Of a DNA stretch of 64,000 bases, positions 46,799 through 56,965 are shown piece by piece (the first letter of the stretch is position 1; each line of letters begins with the position of its first letter). Position numbers and translations under genes: made by a program. The notes under the pieces were generated by a model that had not been told where the DNA came from, did no database searches, and saw only the letters and a program-made list of their open reading frames with translations. Source of the stretch: a virus; the IMG/VR virus record IMGVR_UViG_3300035681_000001, positions 62,001 through 126,000 of that record, one strand, 5' to 3'.

Positions 46799-46853
46799 TT
46801 TGGTTAGTTTAGGGGCCTAGACCCTACCTAATCATACACCTCTAATTTACTGA
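46799..46853. promoter_or_regulatory. Divergent control region with dyad TAGGG-N7-CCCTA
   Basis: 55 bp separate the head of the leftward operon from the 3211-aa gene. A perfect 5-bp dyad (46810-46814 / 46822-46826) is flanked by TTAG (46804-46807) and CTAA (46828-46831), forming a larger imperfect palindrome centred near 46818. It is a plausible shared operator. A TAATTT sequence before the ATG at 46854 could serve as a rightward -10. Confidence 0.45.
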
Positions 46854-49800
46854 ATGAACCCAGAAGAAAACCTAGATCTAAATGACGAACTAGACTCTGA
46901 GCTAGGGGAACTAGGTGGCGAGGATTCAGTAAAAGACCAAATAGCAGACGAGCTAGAAGGTAAGCACGATATTGCTGACGGTGACCACCAAAGCTCAGTC
47001 AAAGAATTCTTTCGTATTTACGACATTAAGGCTGGTGATCCTTTTAAAGCCGTAGAACTAGAAAGTACTGCATTCTTAGAAAAGGTAACAGCGCAAGAAC
47101 TACAAAATGTCAATCGGCTTAATAAACAAGAAGATCAACGAGCAGCAATTAATAAAACTCTAGAGACGTACCGAGAAGCACAGTCACAAATCACACAGCT
47201 GCAAGGTAACCGCTTAAGACAGTCACTGACTGCTTACGGTCACGCTATAACAGAACGCAGCGGAGGTTACATAGGACCTCAAACAGGCCTAACGTTCAGG
47301 GCTAGAACTGAAGACTATTTAGCCTTTAGTAGATCACTAGGTACCAGCCGGCTGGATATGGCTGTGTTCCAAGTACAAAACCAAGAACTACTAGGTGGTT
47401 TTTTGCGCGGTGGTGTGCGGAAATTGCAAATAACCACTCAACTAGATGAACCTATCGCGGCCTCTAGTGAAAGTGTTAGTAAGTGGTACGAAAACGAAAA
47501 ACAGAGATTTGGTATTACAGGGCCTAACGAAGTACTAGCCAGTGCTTTTAGGAATAGCCCACACTTAGGCCGAGCTGAAGTAACTGTGAGTGGTAGTTAT
47601 ATTAAAAAACCCAACGACACCCAACGCGGCTTGATGCACGCCAAAATAGCTGCTTTGTATGAAGGAGACGAGACAAACCAAAAACTAGTAGGTGCTTTTA
47701 TAGGCACACAAAACTTTACTAGAGCTCTAGCCAACACACGTACTGAAGAAGAAACTCTGTTTATCTCCTTAAAAGGAGATCAAAAGTATCTTGACGGTCA
47801 AGATCAACTAGAACGAGGTCGCGCACTGATCAGACAAAGAATAGCTAACGAGATAGCACTAGTTACTGAAGGAATCAGAGAAAACTTTACTGAAGCTCGT
47901 ACTAGTAGGCAACTAACCACAGACATAGACCGCAAACTGCAAAGAAGAAACGTAAGCTACGGTACGCACGTGTTGCCAGTAATAGGCGAGATGCTCAGTA
48001 CCGCTGTTACTGAAAAGAGACACGTGCTGTTGAATATGCAATATATAGAAAAGTTCTTAGCTGCTGAAGGAGAACACGAAGGTAAAATCTACGGCAGCTT
48101 AGCCACACTAGCCGCCGAAGGTCGCTTAACAGTAGCTGTCTCTGAGACCAGCTTAGCTAAAGGTACAGGCTATTACTCTTTAATGGACCAAGTAAGAAAA
48201 GATACGGTCAACAACACCTTAATACAAACACTGCTACAAAAAGATGCTTTTGCAGTGCTACCAACCAGGTTCTTACACACTAAAAGCATTGCTATTTTTG
48301 GAGACTCAACGCTAAGTAACTTAGTTGAGTACGGTATAGGCTCACAAAACCTTAGTGAAGAAAAATACACCTCCGCAGAATTAAACTTTGAAACTTGGGT
48401 CCGGTTAACTCAAGGTGGTCTGCCAGGAGACCTGGAAGACGAACTAACTGCGTTGGGAGTACACAGGTCTAGTGGTCAACTAGCAGCTACAGCTAGAACT
48501 CGCTCGCAACTATATGTAGACCGCATGGGGTCTGCTGCACAAGTAGCAAACTTAATAGACAAATTGGGTGAAATGGGTGGAGCCGATACACATTTGTTTG
48601 ACACACTAGAACCTGGAAAAAGGTTTAAATACAACGTTAGGTATAAGACTCCCAGCTTGATTCCAAACCTAGCCCAAAACTCAGCCCGATCAATAGCTGA
48701 AAAGGCTATGTCTGGTGTAGATATCTACCTACCTAGTGCTAACAACTACCGCTTGAGCGCGACCATAAGTGAAGAATATACTCACGACCTTAAAAGAAAA
48801 ATGCCGGTGGTTTACCTAAACACCGGCAACCGTATCATCACAGGTGCTATCTATCGTATAGCACGAGACCTAGAAGGTCAGGTTATGCTGCCTAACGGCA
48901 AAATAGCTAAAGCTGGAGACACCATAAAACTTGGTGCTCTAGAGGTATTCCAAAGTTTTATTGAAACCGTAATCAAAGCCACTGAGTACGAACGTAACTA
49001 CCGAGCGCCGGTACTGGTACTTAGGTCCATGGGTGTTGAAAAGCTAAGTCGATTTATTGACTCAGTACCTGGAGACCCGCAGGGTAAAAGAGACTTACTG
49101 TACCAACTACTAAGTCCAGAAAATAAAGGACAGCAAGCGCAAGGTTCACTAGAAGCTATACGACTATTACAATCCGTAATACGAGCTGACCCTACCGGCC
49201 GACTGCAGCGGATGGAAGCCGGGTTTGTGTCTACTGGTATTAGAAACGTAGTATCAAATATCTCAGCTAGTTTCTTACAACCACACGAAGAACTTTACTC
49301 AGGTGGGCACCTGACAGCAATCATGCCTATATTTGGCATGGACAATACCATATTCAGTAAGCACTTTAGTGGTAACTCCGGCACCGCTTTACTAAACCCT
49401 TACAAGCTGTCTCACTACGACTTAATAAACACCGGCGGGTTGGATTTATTCCGTGGAGTACAAGATTCTACTCAAATACGTACTACTAACTGGCAAGACC
49501 TAGAAGGAGGGTTGTACCACTCAGAAGGCGGCCCTACCAAAGTAACTGACATAGCCCAGTTCATCAGATCTACTAAAAATATGGCTGTTATTAATGAACA
49601 GTCGTTAAGAGAGTCTCAAGCGTTAGGGTTGACCAGCAACATACAGCTCACACCTGGTACTAATTTATACGTGATGCCTTACGGCAAGGCAGAACAAATT
49701 TCCGCTCGCTTGAAAAACAAAAAATCAGAACGGGTACTGCTAGAACCTAGTGACGAGCTGCTGAAATTCATACAACAAGGAGGCCGGAATGCTAATAACT

Positions 49801-52800
49801 TAATCCAAAACAACAACTTAATCAGAAATGCAGTTTCAGTAGACTTACCACCTGAGCAATTTGCTATCTATCGTCAGATCCTGGCAGAACAAAGAGGTGA
49901 TACTCAAAAAACTCTAGAAATACTACGTGAAAGGCAATCCAACCCTTTAACTGCTATGCAAGGGTTGTTAGGTGCTAGTCAGTATCAAAAAGTACTGATC
50001 TCAGCCGGTTTTAGTATGCAGTCTGATTTCTCGTACTTTAATGAAAAGTATCTAGACAGACCCTTAGTAGACCAAACCATAAAGTCTTACTCTTTTAGCA
50101 GCGATAACGTAGGCTCAGCTTTAACGCTAGCCAGACAAGCTAAAGAAAAACTCCGTAAGGGTACTATATTCCTAGCCGAGGACATAGACCTAGAAGATTA
50201 CTCTAGGCTAGTAGGAGGAGAAAGCTATTCCGACGCTTTTGTAAAAGCGTACCTAGTTAAAAGCGAAAGTACTTATTCGTGGGGTGAAAACGTAGATGCA
50301 GAAACCAGAAAACAACTGAACAAAATGGTGTTTGTGGATCTTACTGATCCTGCAAAACCCATACTAAAACTTAAAAAGGGTGTTTACTACAACGACAGCC
50401 AAGAAATACTGGGTCTACAAAAGATCGGTAAAATGAACTCTACTTCTCTAACCTTTACCATTGACGGCCTAGAGGTACAAAGCAGAGAAAACCGCAAGCT
50501 CAGAACCTTCACTCTACCGCTGGATAACTCAGCTATTTCTCGTCGAGCTCACCGATCTATAGCTGTGTTAAAAGAAGATGCTATGGTCAGCCAACAAGGA
50601 CCCAACGTACGATTAGAAGCTACTTACAGTACGTTGCTGTTTGGTCAAACCGGGATGCGTACGATAGGAGCCAAAGGTCCTATCTATTCCGTGATGGAAA
50701 GTTTCTTTGAAGGACTAGCTAAAAACAGAGGTTGGGATAACAGCGCTGTAGCAGTAATAAACCCTAGTCAGATCAAAGACTATAACTTCGGAGACGGGTT
50801 CTCTAAGCTGTCTGATAAAAACCACTTTTTAAGAACTGGTGCAGCTGACGCTGACCAACTAGAGTACTTTAGGCAAGGTCTGCAATACCTAATAGACACT
50901 GGTAGGAACACTGAAAAAAACCTACTAGCACGTGGCGGCCCACTAAAGTGGGGTTGGGACATATATGAACTTTTAGGAGACTTAGAGCTTAACGAAATAC
51001 AACAAATCACCACTGAACAAGCTGCAGAAAAACTCAAAAGAGTACAGCAGTTTAGTGCAAAAATCTATGGTAACAAAAACTACTTCCAAGGCGGAGCCAT
51101 AGTATCTAACACATTAACTCGCGGTCTGAGCATACTAGCCACAGTTAGCTCTCAAGCTGAAGACATCGCCACGCAAAAAGAACTGTATTTAAGTAGAAAA
51201 AAACCGGGTGCACTAGAAACAGAAATAAACTACGACAGTGTGGCACTACAAGAATACCTCTATGACTCGCAGAACCCTCGTAACCGCACTAGGGAATCCC
51301 AAGCTTTGATCTTTGGTATAAATCTAAGGAACTTAAGAGAAAACGAATTAGCGGCAGCTTTCCAATTAATGGAAGCTACGTATGGTAACAACATAATGCT
51401 ACGAGCAAACATAGACTTGAGTTTCAGCCGGATTGCCGTTTCGATGGGCATGAAAACTGAAACCAAACTAGAAGCTGCCTACGCAATGGCCATGACTCAA
51501 AACCAGCTAAAAGCGTACACTTACCAAAAAGGCGGCGCTGAAGGCCTGCAAGGTGCGCTGGTAATGCTGGCTCAGTTAAACAATCGTGTAGTAAGCACTG
51601 ACGCCGTAAGCAGATACTACTCATTTGCACAAGAAACAAACTTACTAGAATTTGGTCTTAAAGAAAAAGCCAAAAAGTCTAAAAACTGGAGGGATCAGTT
51701 AAGAGCCAACGCGTTTGTGGCTGCTTTTACGAGTAAGTACTCCATATACTCCAGACAAGACCTGGTTGAAATAGAAGAAGACCGACAGCGCCGAGTCAGA
51801 GAGGAACCTATCAAAAGTTTGGTAGACGAATTTGAAAGAGGATTGTACAGGGACATAATCCCTAAAACTGAGCTGCTAACTGCACCTACTAACATTCTGT
51901 TAAACAGAATGGAAACCTATGGCGGCATCATGAGTTCTGGAACAGTAGAGCAAGCCGCTAAAGCAATGATCGAACAGTTAAAAATAGTTAGAGGTACAGA
52001 GTTTAGAGCAGGTATGCAGCAAAATTACGGAAAATTAGAATCAGGGAAACTCACTAGTAAAAAAGCTGGTGCTAAAAGGTTTACAGAAAGTGGCAGCTTT
52101 TATAAGGAGTGGTTTTACTCAAAAGAAGCAAAATCTGATCGTTTTACTTTTACTAAAAGCATAGAAATACCATCTAATATATTCTCTCCAAAAGGGCTAA
52201 GTGAAAACTTTTTGCAATATGCAGGGTCTTTTATAGAAGAACGGTTAGGTAAAGGAAACCTACTTAAAATTACGAATTATGTCCAACTGCTAGATACTAT
52301 AAAAAAAGCAGAAACTACTCCAAGCGGGTCGCTAACATTCAAAAGTTACTACGAAAAACGCTTCAGAGAAACTTTTGATACTCCAGAGACCTTAGAGTAC
52401 TACACAAACCTAATAACTAAAAGCCGGGAACGCATTTCTAGTAACGATGGCTCAGAATACCTAGAATCCATGCGCTCCCTGGCTCTTTATGCAAAAAAAG
52501 ACTCAACACTAATGCGCACCGTACAGCAATCTCAGTTGCTGCACCTACCTATGTTAGAAATGACTGGTAGCGGTGACTCGCTAAGGTACCACCTGTCAGA
52601 TCAAGTAGTAAGTGGTGCCAGGTACGGTCTGGACATCCTAGAGCAAATTAGCTTAGTGTTCCACGGCTACAGCTCAAACATTTTAATAGAACAGCGTAAT
52701 CTACAGTCTTACTTAACAGAAGCCATCCGCAGTGGGTTGCTAAAGAAAATAACTCAAGGGATCCAGCAAGGAGAGGCTTACCAAGGCTTAGACCTAAATG

Positions 52801-55800
52801 CTAAAGAAGTAGAACTCTATCAAAACCTAGTAAACACTTTAGGTAGTACGCCGCAAAGCATTCAAACACTGTTTGAAGCTAAAGACGTAATGCGTCAAAG
52901 TGAAGGCGACCGCCTCAAGATGTCAGGTACTACCTTTGTAGGTATTAACAGTGCCTTAGTAGCTGTTAAGGACTTGATATTAGGTGACCAAATCGAGCAT
53001 GTTTTTAACACTGGAGGCACCAAAGGTACTGAAGGGTTAGCTCAAACTTTAATAAAAGAACTAAACGCAACTAGCAAACGCGCTCAAGAAGCTACAAACC
53101 AAGCTCTAGCCATAAAAAGACTGTACTTAGTCGACAGCGGCTTTAGTGACCTACCTACCGAACAAAGCTTTAAAACACAAAGCAAAGCACTAAAAGAAAT
53201 AGCAAGCGAATGGAAAACAGCCGGTAAAGATAAAGAAGCCAGAAAAGTACACGAGCTAAGGTTCTACGAAACTATGCTAGGTCTGAGTGCCGGAGACCTA
53301 AGTACAGAAGAAAAACTAAAAACCCACACTGAGAAATTGTCGTCACTATACAGAGTAGCTAATGCAGTTCGTACTGGCGCACCTTACGGCATAGCACAAG
53401 ACTCAGCTTTGATTCCAGTACAAGTCAAGGGTTTAGACGCTTTAAAAACCGCTGGTACCACTACTGGTACGTTGTTGCAGCCAGGCAGGCACAACACCAC
53501 AGCTATGATCAGCTCTAGTTTGTCGTATATGTTTACGCAACTAGGAGACTACGACGGGGATACTTTCCAAGTAGCTTTTCCTGCAATAGTACAAGAACTA
53601 GCTAAAATAAAACTTACTCAAAACAAATTAGCCAGCCTAAAACCAGGTACCGAGGCCTTTAAAAACACTTCAACAGACCTAGTTGATTTACAAAAACAAC
53701 ACACTGAAGCCATAAATGCACTTACTGGACACCTGCAGAACATCGCAGAAATGCAAAAATCTGCGCTGCAGCGGTTTAGTTCACGTTACTACGGCTTCGA
53801 TAAAGAACTACTGCGATACATGACCAATGAAGAACTGCAGCACCTTAGCTTGCAGTTCCGGGATACTATGTCAGGTTCAGACAAAGGAGCTGAGTACGTC
53901 AATGAAAGCTGGCGGCTAATCACTAGGTTAGTAAAAGCTGCTGAAGCAGTAAATCCCACTAAGCTACTTGACTACGGAACTCTATTAGAGGACTTACAAC
54001 TCACTGATGGAGAACTGAAAAAAGACCTAGCTCAGGCTTTGGACCCTGAAAAAAAGTTCACAGAAATAAACGGATTAACTGTAAGAGAGTACATAAACCA
54101 GCTGCAAATCCTTAAAAACGCAGAATTTGCAGAAACTAACGTCCGCAGCATGTTAAAAAATAGTATGGGTACTGTACTAAGCGGCGTAGAACTAGAAACC
54201 CTAGGTGCTGTAGTAGGTACTACTGGTATGGGTATGCTCGGAGTTACCTATAATTCCGTCACACCTTTGATGGAATTAGTACAAGGTCAAGAAATGGCCC
54301 AACGGGCTTTGAGTAAGCCTGAAGGTGATTCTTTGTTGCAAGGCTTAGTCAACCAAACTCAAGCAGCACTCAATACGACAGTAAAACTAGAAAAAAACCA
54401 ATTAATCAAAACACTAGACCTACAAGTAGGCATAGCCCATAATTTCTCCTTGACCACGCAGCAATTCATGCGTGATGCTGCGCTGAAGCCTAAGCAAGGC
54501 GGAGGCATACTACAGCTAGCTGCTGAATATAAGTTAAGTGAAAAGCTAAAAGAAGCTGCTAACAGTCAAACAACAGAAGAACTAAAAAGAACTGCAGTAG
54601 AACGTACTCTAAAAACTTTCATTAATACTAAAGTAGGCTCTCAACTGGGCGTAGGCAGTGCTAATAATTACAGTGCGTTCGCAGCTCTAACACTAGTAAA
54701 TGAATACTTAGGTAGTAGACTCACAGCCGAAGAAATAATAAATGATGGTATGCTAAGCAGCTACCTACAGAACAAATGGAGAGAAAACCGAGACCTAACA
54801 GCAGACCGACTAGTAGCTACCGAAATAACAAAATTACATAACCTGTTCAAAATAGACTACGTAACCAACCACATCCTAAAAGTAGACTCTAGTGTAAACG
54901 GAGGTGTACAAAGGCTAGTAGAAGTAATTAAACAGACTGCTTATGGCCAAAGTGTTAAAAATGCGGGGTACGATGACGAAGCTTACGTTAAAGGTTACCT
55001 AGACCAGCGGTTTAACAGCAAAGAATACACCGAAGGTTCAGTAGACCTACTAATACAAGGCAAACAATTTAGTCAAGAACTCCAAAAAATAGCCGCAGGA
55101 GAAAGTCCTTTAATAGGTGCTTTAGGTAAAGGTGTTTCTCAGTACCTAGCTGCAGCTACGCTGCACAACCGTAAAGGCGGAGACCAAACCGCTCGTCTTA
55201 ACTTGATGAACCAGCTAAGAACTAGTTCTGACAACTTTTACGAGAACTTTACCGAAAACGTTACTTCTAAAAAAGAAGAAACCTACAAAGCTGCTCTAGC
55301 TATAAGTGCTGTAAGTGGTCTGCTACCTATAAAAATTGCATCAGCACTTCAAAACGCTACCCCCGAGCAAAGAGGTAAGTTCTTAACTTCACCTGAAGTT
55401 CAAAATTACATAAACGCTACTTTAAGAGAGTCAGGAACCATAGCCACTGGTGTAACAGCAAACGAGCAGCAAATGCGTTTGTTAAGGCAAGTACTAAATA
55501 CTGACACTAGTGACAGCGGTACTATTCAACTTCAAGCACTATCAAGAGGTGCGGCACCTATTTCAGGTGTTGCGGAGAACCCAGAAATTGAAGCACTGCA
55601 AAGAAGCATAGACGACGTATGGGCTAAAACAGAACCTATAATGGCAGCAGAAAACCAGCAACGAATTGCAGAATCAGAAGCTCGGATAAAAACTGAAACT
55701 ACTAGGTTAGTAAAAGCTCATCGTAAGGCTGAAATATTCTCAATACTAGCTGTACCCGCATTGTTAGCTACTTTCTCAGGACAAACCCTAAAACCAGAAG

Positions 55801-56489
55801 AAATAGGCTCTATAGCCACCAACGTATTCCAAGCTGGATTGATGGCTACCAGCTTTAACAATTCAGCAGTAGGTCAGTTCTTAGCTCCTGATAAAGTAGA
55901 CGCTAAGTCCATAAAAGTCCTAGCTGAAGCTGATCGAGCTATGCAATATACCCGGTTGCGGGAGTTTGTTAGGTCTAATGAAAACCCACTAACGGGAGTA
56001 GCCCAAGCTGCTGCTTTTGAGGCTTCAGGTAGAGCTGCCAGTCATGCCGCTGCGTTGTTAATACAACGTGCAGCTCCTAGGTTAGCTGAATCAAGCGCAG
56101 GTCGAGGTACCACTGAAGTCTTAGGCGGGTTATTAGGCTTAGCTGTGAGCGGTGTATTAACCAACCGACCTATAACTGGATTAAATGAAGGCATGGGTTC
56201 AGTAGTAACCTACGCCGCTGCGGCCCTACAAAACCTACAAATTTCACTACAAGAAGCTCAAAACCGGTATATGTCTTCTTATTTAGATCCAGAAGATTCT
56301 ACTGAGATGTCCTTAAGCATATCAGGAGATACTGATTCCAGCGTTTACCCTTCAGAGCTAGAACTACAAGCTAGGACAGGCTGGGATCCCAGAGTAGAGC
56401 TCTATGATCCAGTAGCTTTTGAAGGCACTATAGATATAGAACCCCAATTACTGGGACCTGATTCCATTGAATCTATAAGCCTCGGATGA
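46854..56489 (+). CDS. Giant 3211-aa protein with PLD-like domain and DxDGD motif (candidate virion RNA polymerase)
   Basis: Residues ~150-510 contain two PLD-type HxK sites: H262-K264 followed by GTQN (284-287), and H475-K477 followed by GSQN (496-499). Residues 2232-2236 read DYDGD in the context QLGDYDGDTFQVAF, close to the catalytic DxDGD loop of two-barrel RNA polymerases (cellular beta', YonO-like, crAss-like and phiKZ-type). The remainder is long, helical and mostly soluble, unlike the membrane-rich 4148-aa giant. No Shine-Dalgarno precedes the ATG. If it is a polymerase it may be packaged and injected like N4 vRNAP. PLD assignment is moderate, polymerase assignment tentative. Confidence 0.8.
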   Translation: MNPEENLDLNDELDSELGELGGEDSVKDQIADELEGKHDIADGDHQSSVKEFFRIYDIKAGDPFKAVELESTAFLEKVTAQELQNVNRLNKQEDQRAAINKTLETYREAQSQITQLQGNRLRQSLTAYGHAITERSGGYIGPQTGLTFRARTEDYLAFSRSLGTSRLDMAVFQVQNQELLGGFLRGGVRKLQITTQLDEPIAASSESVSKWYENEKQRFGITGPNEVLASAFRNSPHLGRAEVTVSGSYIKKPNDTQRGLMHAKIAALYEGDETNQKLVGAFIGTQNFTRALANTRTEEETLFISLKGDQKYLDGQDQLERGRALIRQRIANEIALVTEGIRENFTEARTSRQLTTDIDRKLQRRNVSYGTHVLPVIGEMLSTAVTEKRHVLLNMQYIEKFLAAEGEHEGKIYGSLATLAAEGRLTVAVSETSLAKGTGYYSLMDQVRKDTVNNTLIQTLLQKDAFAVLPTRFLHTKSIAIFGDSTLSNLVEYGIGSQNLSEEKYTSAELNFETWVRLTQGGLPGDLEDELTALGVHRSSGQLAATARTRSQLYVDRMGSAAQVANLIDKLGEMGGADTHLFDTLEPGKRFKYNVRYKTPSLIPNLAQNSARSIAEKAMSGVDIYLPSANNYRLSATISEEYTHDLKRKMPVVYLNTGNRIITGAIYRIARDLEGQVMLPNGKIAKAGDTIKLGALEVFQSFIETVIKATEYERNYRAPVLVLRSMGVEKLSRFIDSVPGDPQGKRDLLYQLLSPENKGQQAQGSLEAIRLLQSVIRADPTGRLQRMEAGFVSTGIRNVVSNISASFLQPHEELYSGGHLTAIMPIFGMDNTIFSKHFSGNSGTALLNPYKLSHYDLINTGGLDLFRGVQDSTQIRTTNWQDLEGGLYHSEGGPTKVTDIAQFIRSTKNMAVINEQSLRESQALGLTSNIQLTPGTNLYVMPYGKAEQISARLKNKKSERVLLEPSDELLKFIQQGGRNANNLIQNNNLIRNAVSVDLPPEQFAIYRQILAEQRGDTQKTLEILRERQSNPLTAMQGLLGASQYQKVLISAGFSMQSDFSYFNEKYLDRPLVDQTIKSYSFSSDNVGSALTLARQAKEKLRKGTIFLAEDIDLEDYSRLVGGESYSDAFVKAYLVKSESTYSWGENVDAETRKQLNKMVFVDLTDPAKPILKLKKGVYYNDSQEILGLQKIGKMNSTSLTFTIDGLEVQSRENRKLRTFTLPLDNSAISRRAHRSIAVLKEDAMVSQQGPNVRLEATYSTLLFGQTGMRTIGAKGPIYSVMESFFEGLAKNRGWDNSAVAVINPSQIKDYNFGDGFSKLSDKNHFLRTGAADADQLEYFRQGLQYLIDTGRNTEKNLLARGGPLKWGWDIYELLGDLELNEIQQITTEQAAEKLKRVQQFSAKIYGNKNYFQGGAIVSNTLTRGLSILATVSSQAEDIATQKELYLSRKKPGALETEINYDSVALQEYLYDSQNPRNRTRESQALIFGINLRNLRENELAAAFQLMEATYGNNIMLRANIDLSFSRIAVSMGMKTETKLEAAYAMAMTQNQLKAYTYQKGGAEGLQGALVMLAQLNNRVVSTDAVSRYYSFAQETNLLEFGLKEKAKKSKNWRDQLRANAFVAAFTSKYSIYSRQDLVEIEEDRQRRVREEPIKSLVDEFERGLYRDIIPKTELLTAPTNILLNRMETYGGIMSSGTVEQAAKAMIEQLKIVRGTEFRAGMQQNYGKLESGKLTSKKAGAKRFTESGSFYKEWFYSKEAKSDRFTFTKSIEIPSNIFSPKGLSENFLQYAGSFIEERLGKGNLLKITNYVQLLDTIKKAETTPSGSLTFKSYYEKRFRETFDTPETLEYYTNLITKSRERISSNDGSEYLESMRSLALYAKKDSTLMRTVQQSQLLHLPMLEMTGSGDSLRYHLSDQVVSGARYGLDILEQISLVFHGYSSNILIEQRNLQSYLTEAIRSGLLKKITQGIQQGEAYQGLDLNAKEVELYQNLVNTLGSTPQSIQTLFEAKDVMRQSEGDRLKMSGTTFVGINSALVAVKDLILGDQIEHVFNTGGTKGTEGLAQTLIKELNATSKRAQEATNQALAIKRLYLVDSGFSDLPTEQSFKTQSKALKEIASEWKTAGKDKEARKVHELRFYETMLGLSAGDLSTEEKLKTHTEKLSSLYRVANAVRTGAPYGIAQDSALIPVQVKGLDALKTAGTTTGTLLQPGRHNTTAMISSSLSYMFTQLGDYDGDTFQVAFPAIVQELAKIKLTQNKLASLKPGTEAFKNTSTDLVDLQKQHTEAINALTGHLQNIAEMQKSALQRFSSRYYGFDKELLRYMTNEELQHLSLQFRDTMSGSDKGAEYVNESWRLITRLVKAAEAVNPTKLLDYGTLLEDLQLTDGELKKDLAQALDPEKKFTEINGLTVREYINQLQILKNAEFAETNVRSMLKNSMGTVLSGVELETLGAVVGTTGMGMLGVTYNSVTPLMELVQGQEMAQRALSKPEGDSLLQGLVNQTQAALNTTVKLEKNQLIKTLDLQVGIAHNFSLTTQQFMRDAALKPKQGGGILQLAAEYKLSEKLKEAANSQTTEELKRTAVERTLKTFINTKVGSQLGVGSANNYSAFAALTLVNEYLGSRLTAEEIINDGMLSSYLQNKWRENRDLTADRLVATEITKLHNLFKIDYVTNHILKVDSSVNGGVQRLVEVIKQTAYGQSVKNAGYDDEAYVKGYLDQRFNSKEYTEGSVDLLIQGKQFSQELQKIAAGESPLIGALGKGVSQYLAAATLHNRKGGDQTARLNLMNQLRTSSDNFYENFTENVTSKKEETYKAALAISAVSGLLPIKIASALQNATPEQRGKFLTSPEVQNYINATLRESGTIATGVTANEQQMRLLRQVLNTDTSDSGTIQLQALSRGAAPISGVAENPEIEALQRSIDDVWAKTEPIMAAENQQRIAESEARIKTETTRLVKAHRKAEIFSILAVPALLATFSGQTLKPEEIGSIATNVFQAGLMATSFNNSAVGQFLAPDKVDAKSIKVLAEADRAMQYTRLREFVRSNENPLTGVAQAAAFEASGRAASHAAALLIQRAAPRLAESSAGRGTTEVLGGLLGLAVSGVLTNRPITGLNEGMGSVVTYAAAALQNLQISLQEAQNRYMSSYLDPEDSTEMSLSISGDTDSSVYPSELELQARTGWDPRVELYDPVAFEGTIDIEPQLLGPDSIESISLG

Positions 56490-56965
56490 CTTCAGCCCGT
56501 ACTGAAAACTTTAGCTACCAAACGTTAGCCTATATGGTAGGTAGGTCTTACGTGCTGGGCATAGGAAAAACTTCAAGCTGGGCTGTAGAAGCGGCACCAC
56601 CTAACGTGGATCCCTCAATAACTGAAGTTCCGGAGTTAGGATTGTTAATACCTGCTGCTTTAACAGCCGTTTATTGGGATCCTAACGGACTTATAAGTGT
56701 AAACGGCGTGCACTACTCAACAGCTAACAACCTAGCAGATATAACCACTAACCACGCTACTAGGCTTTTGGCTACAGCTACTTTAAGTCACAACAACCTA
56801 ACCCTAGCTAGCTACCGTGCGTTAGGATTGTATCTAGCTAGTCCTAGTGGTGTGGGCCCTTGGTTACCTGCTGCGGTGACTGCTAGGACATTAGTATACG
56901 CAACGTACCAACCACCTACTACAGTTACGGCTAATTTGACAGAAAACATAAAGCTGGTCTTCTGA
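56486..56965 (+). CDS. Hypothetical structural protein, 159 aa
   Basis: ATGA overlap with the 3211-aa gene. The N-terminus (YVLGIGKTSSW...APPNVDPS) resembles the glycine-and-proline segment found in several T4-type structural proteins (gp8-like). The remainder is beta-rich. A virion role is inferred. Confidence 0.7.
   Translation: MTSARTENFSYQTLAYMVGRSYVLGIGKTSSWAVEAAPPNVDPSITEVPELGLLIPAALTAVYWDPNGLISVNGVHYSTANNLADITTNHATRLLATATLSHNNLTLASYRALGLYLASPSGVGPWLPAAVTARTLVYATYQPPTTVTANLTENIKLVF

Noticed and set aside
46854-56489. N4-type (T7-related) virion polymerase
   Set aside because: The motif seen is DxDGD of two-barrel enzymes; no T7-like palm motifs were recognised.
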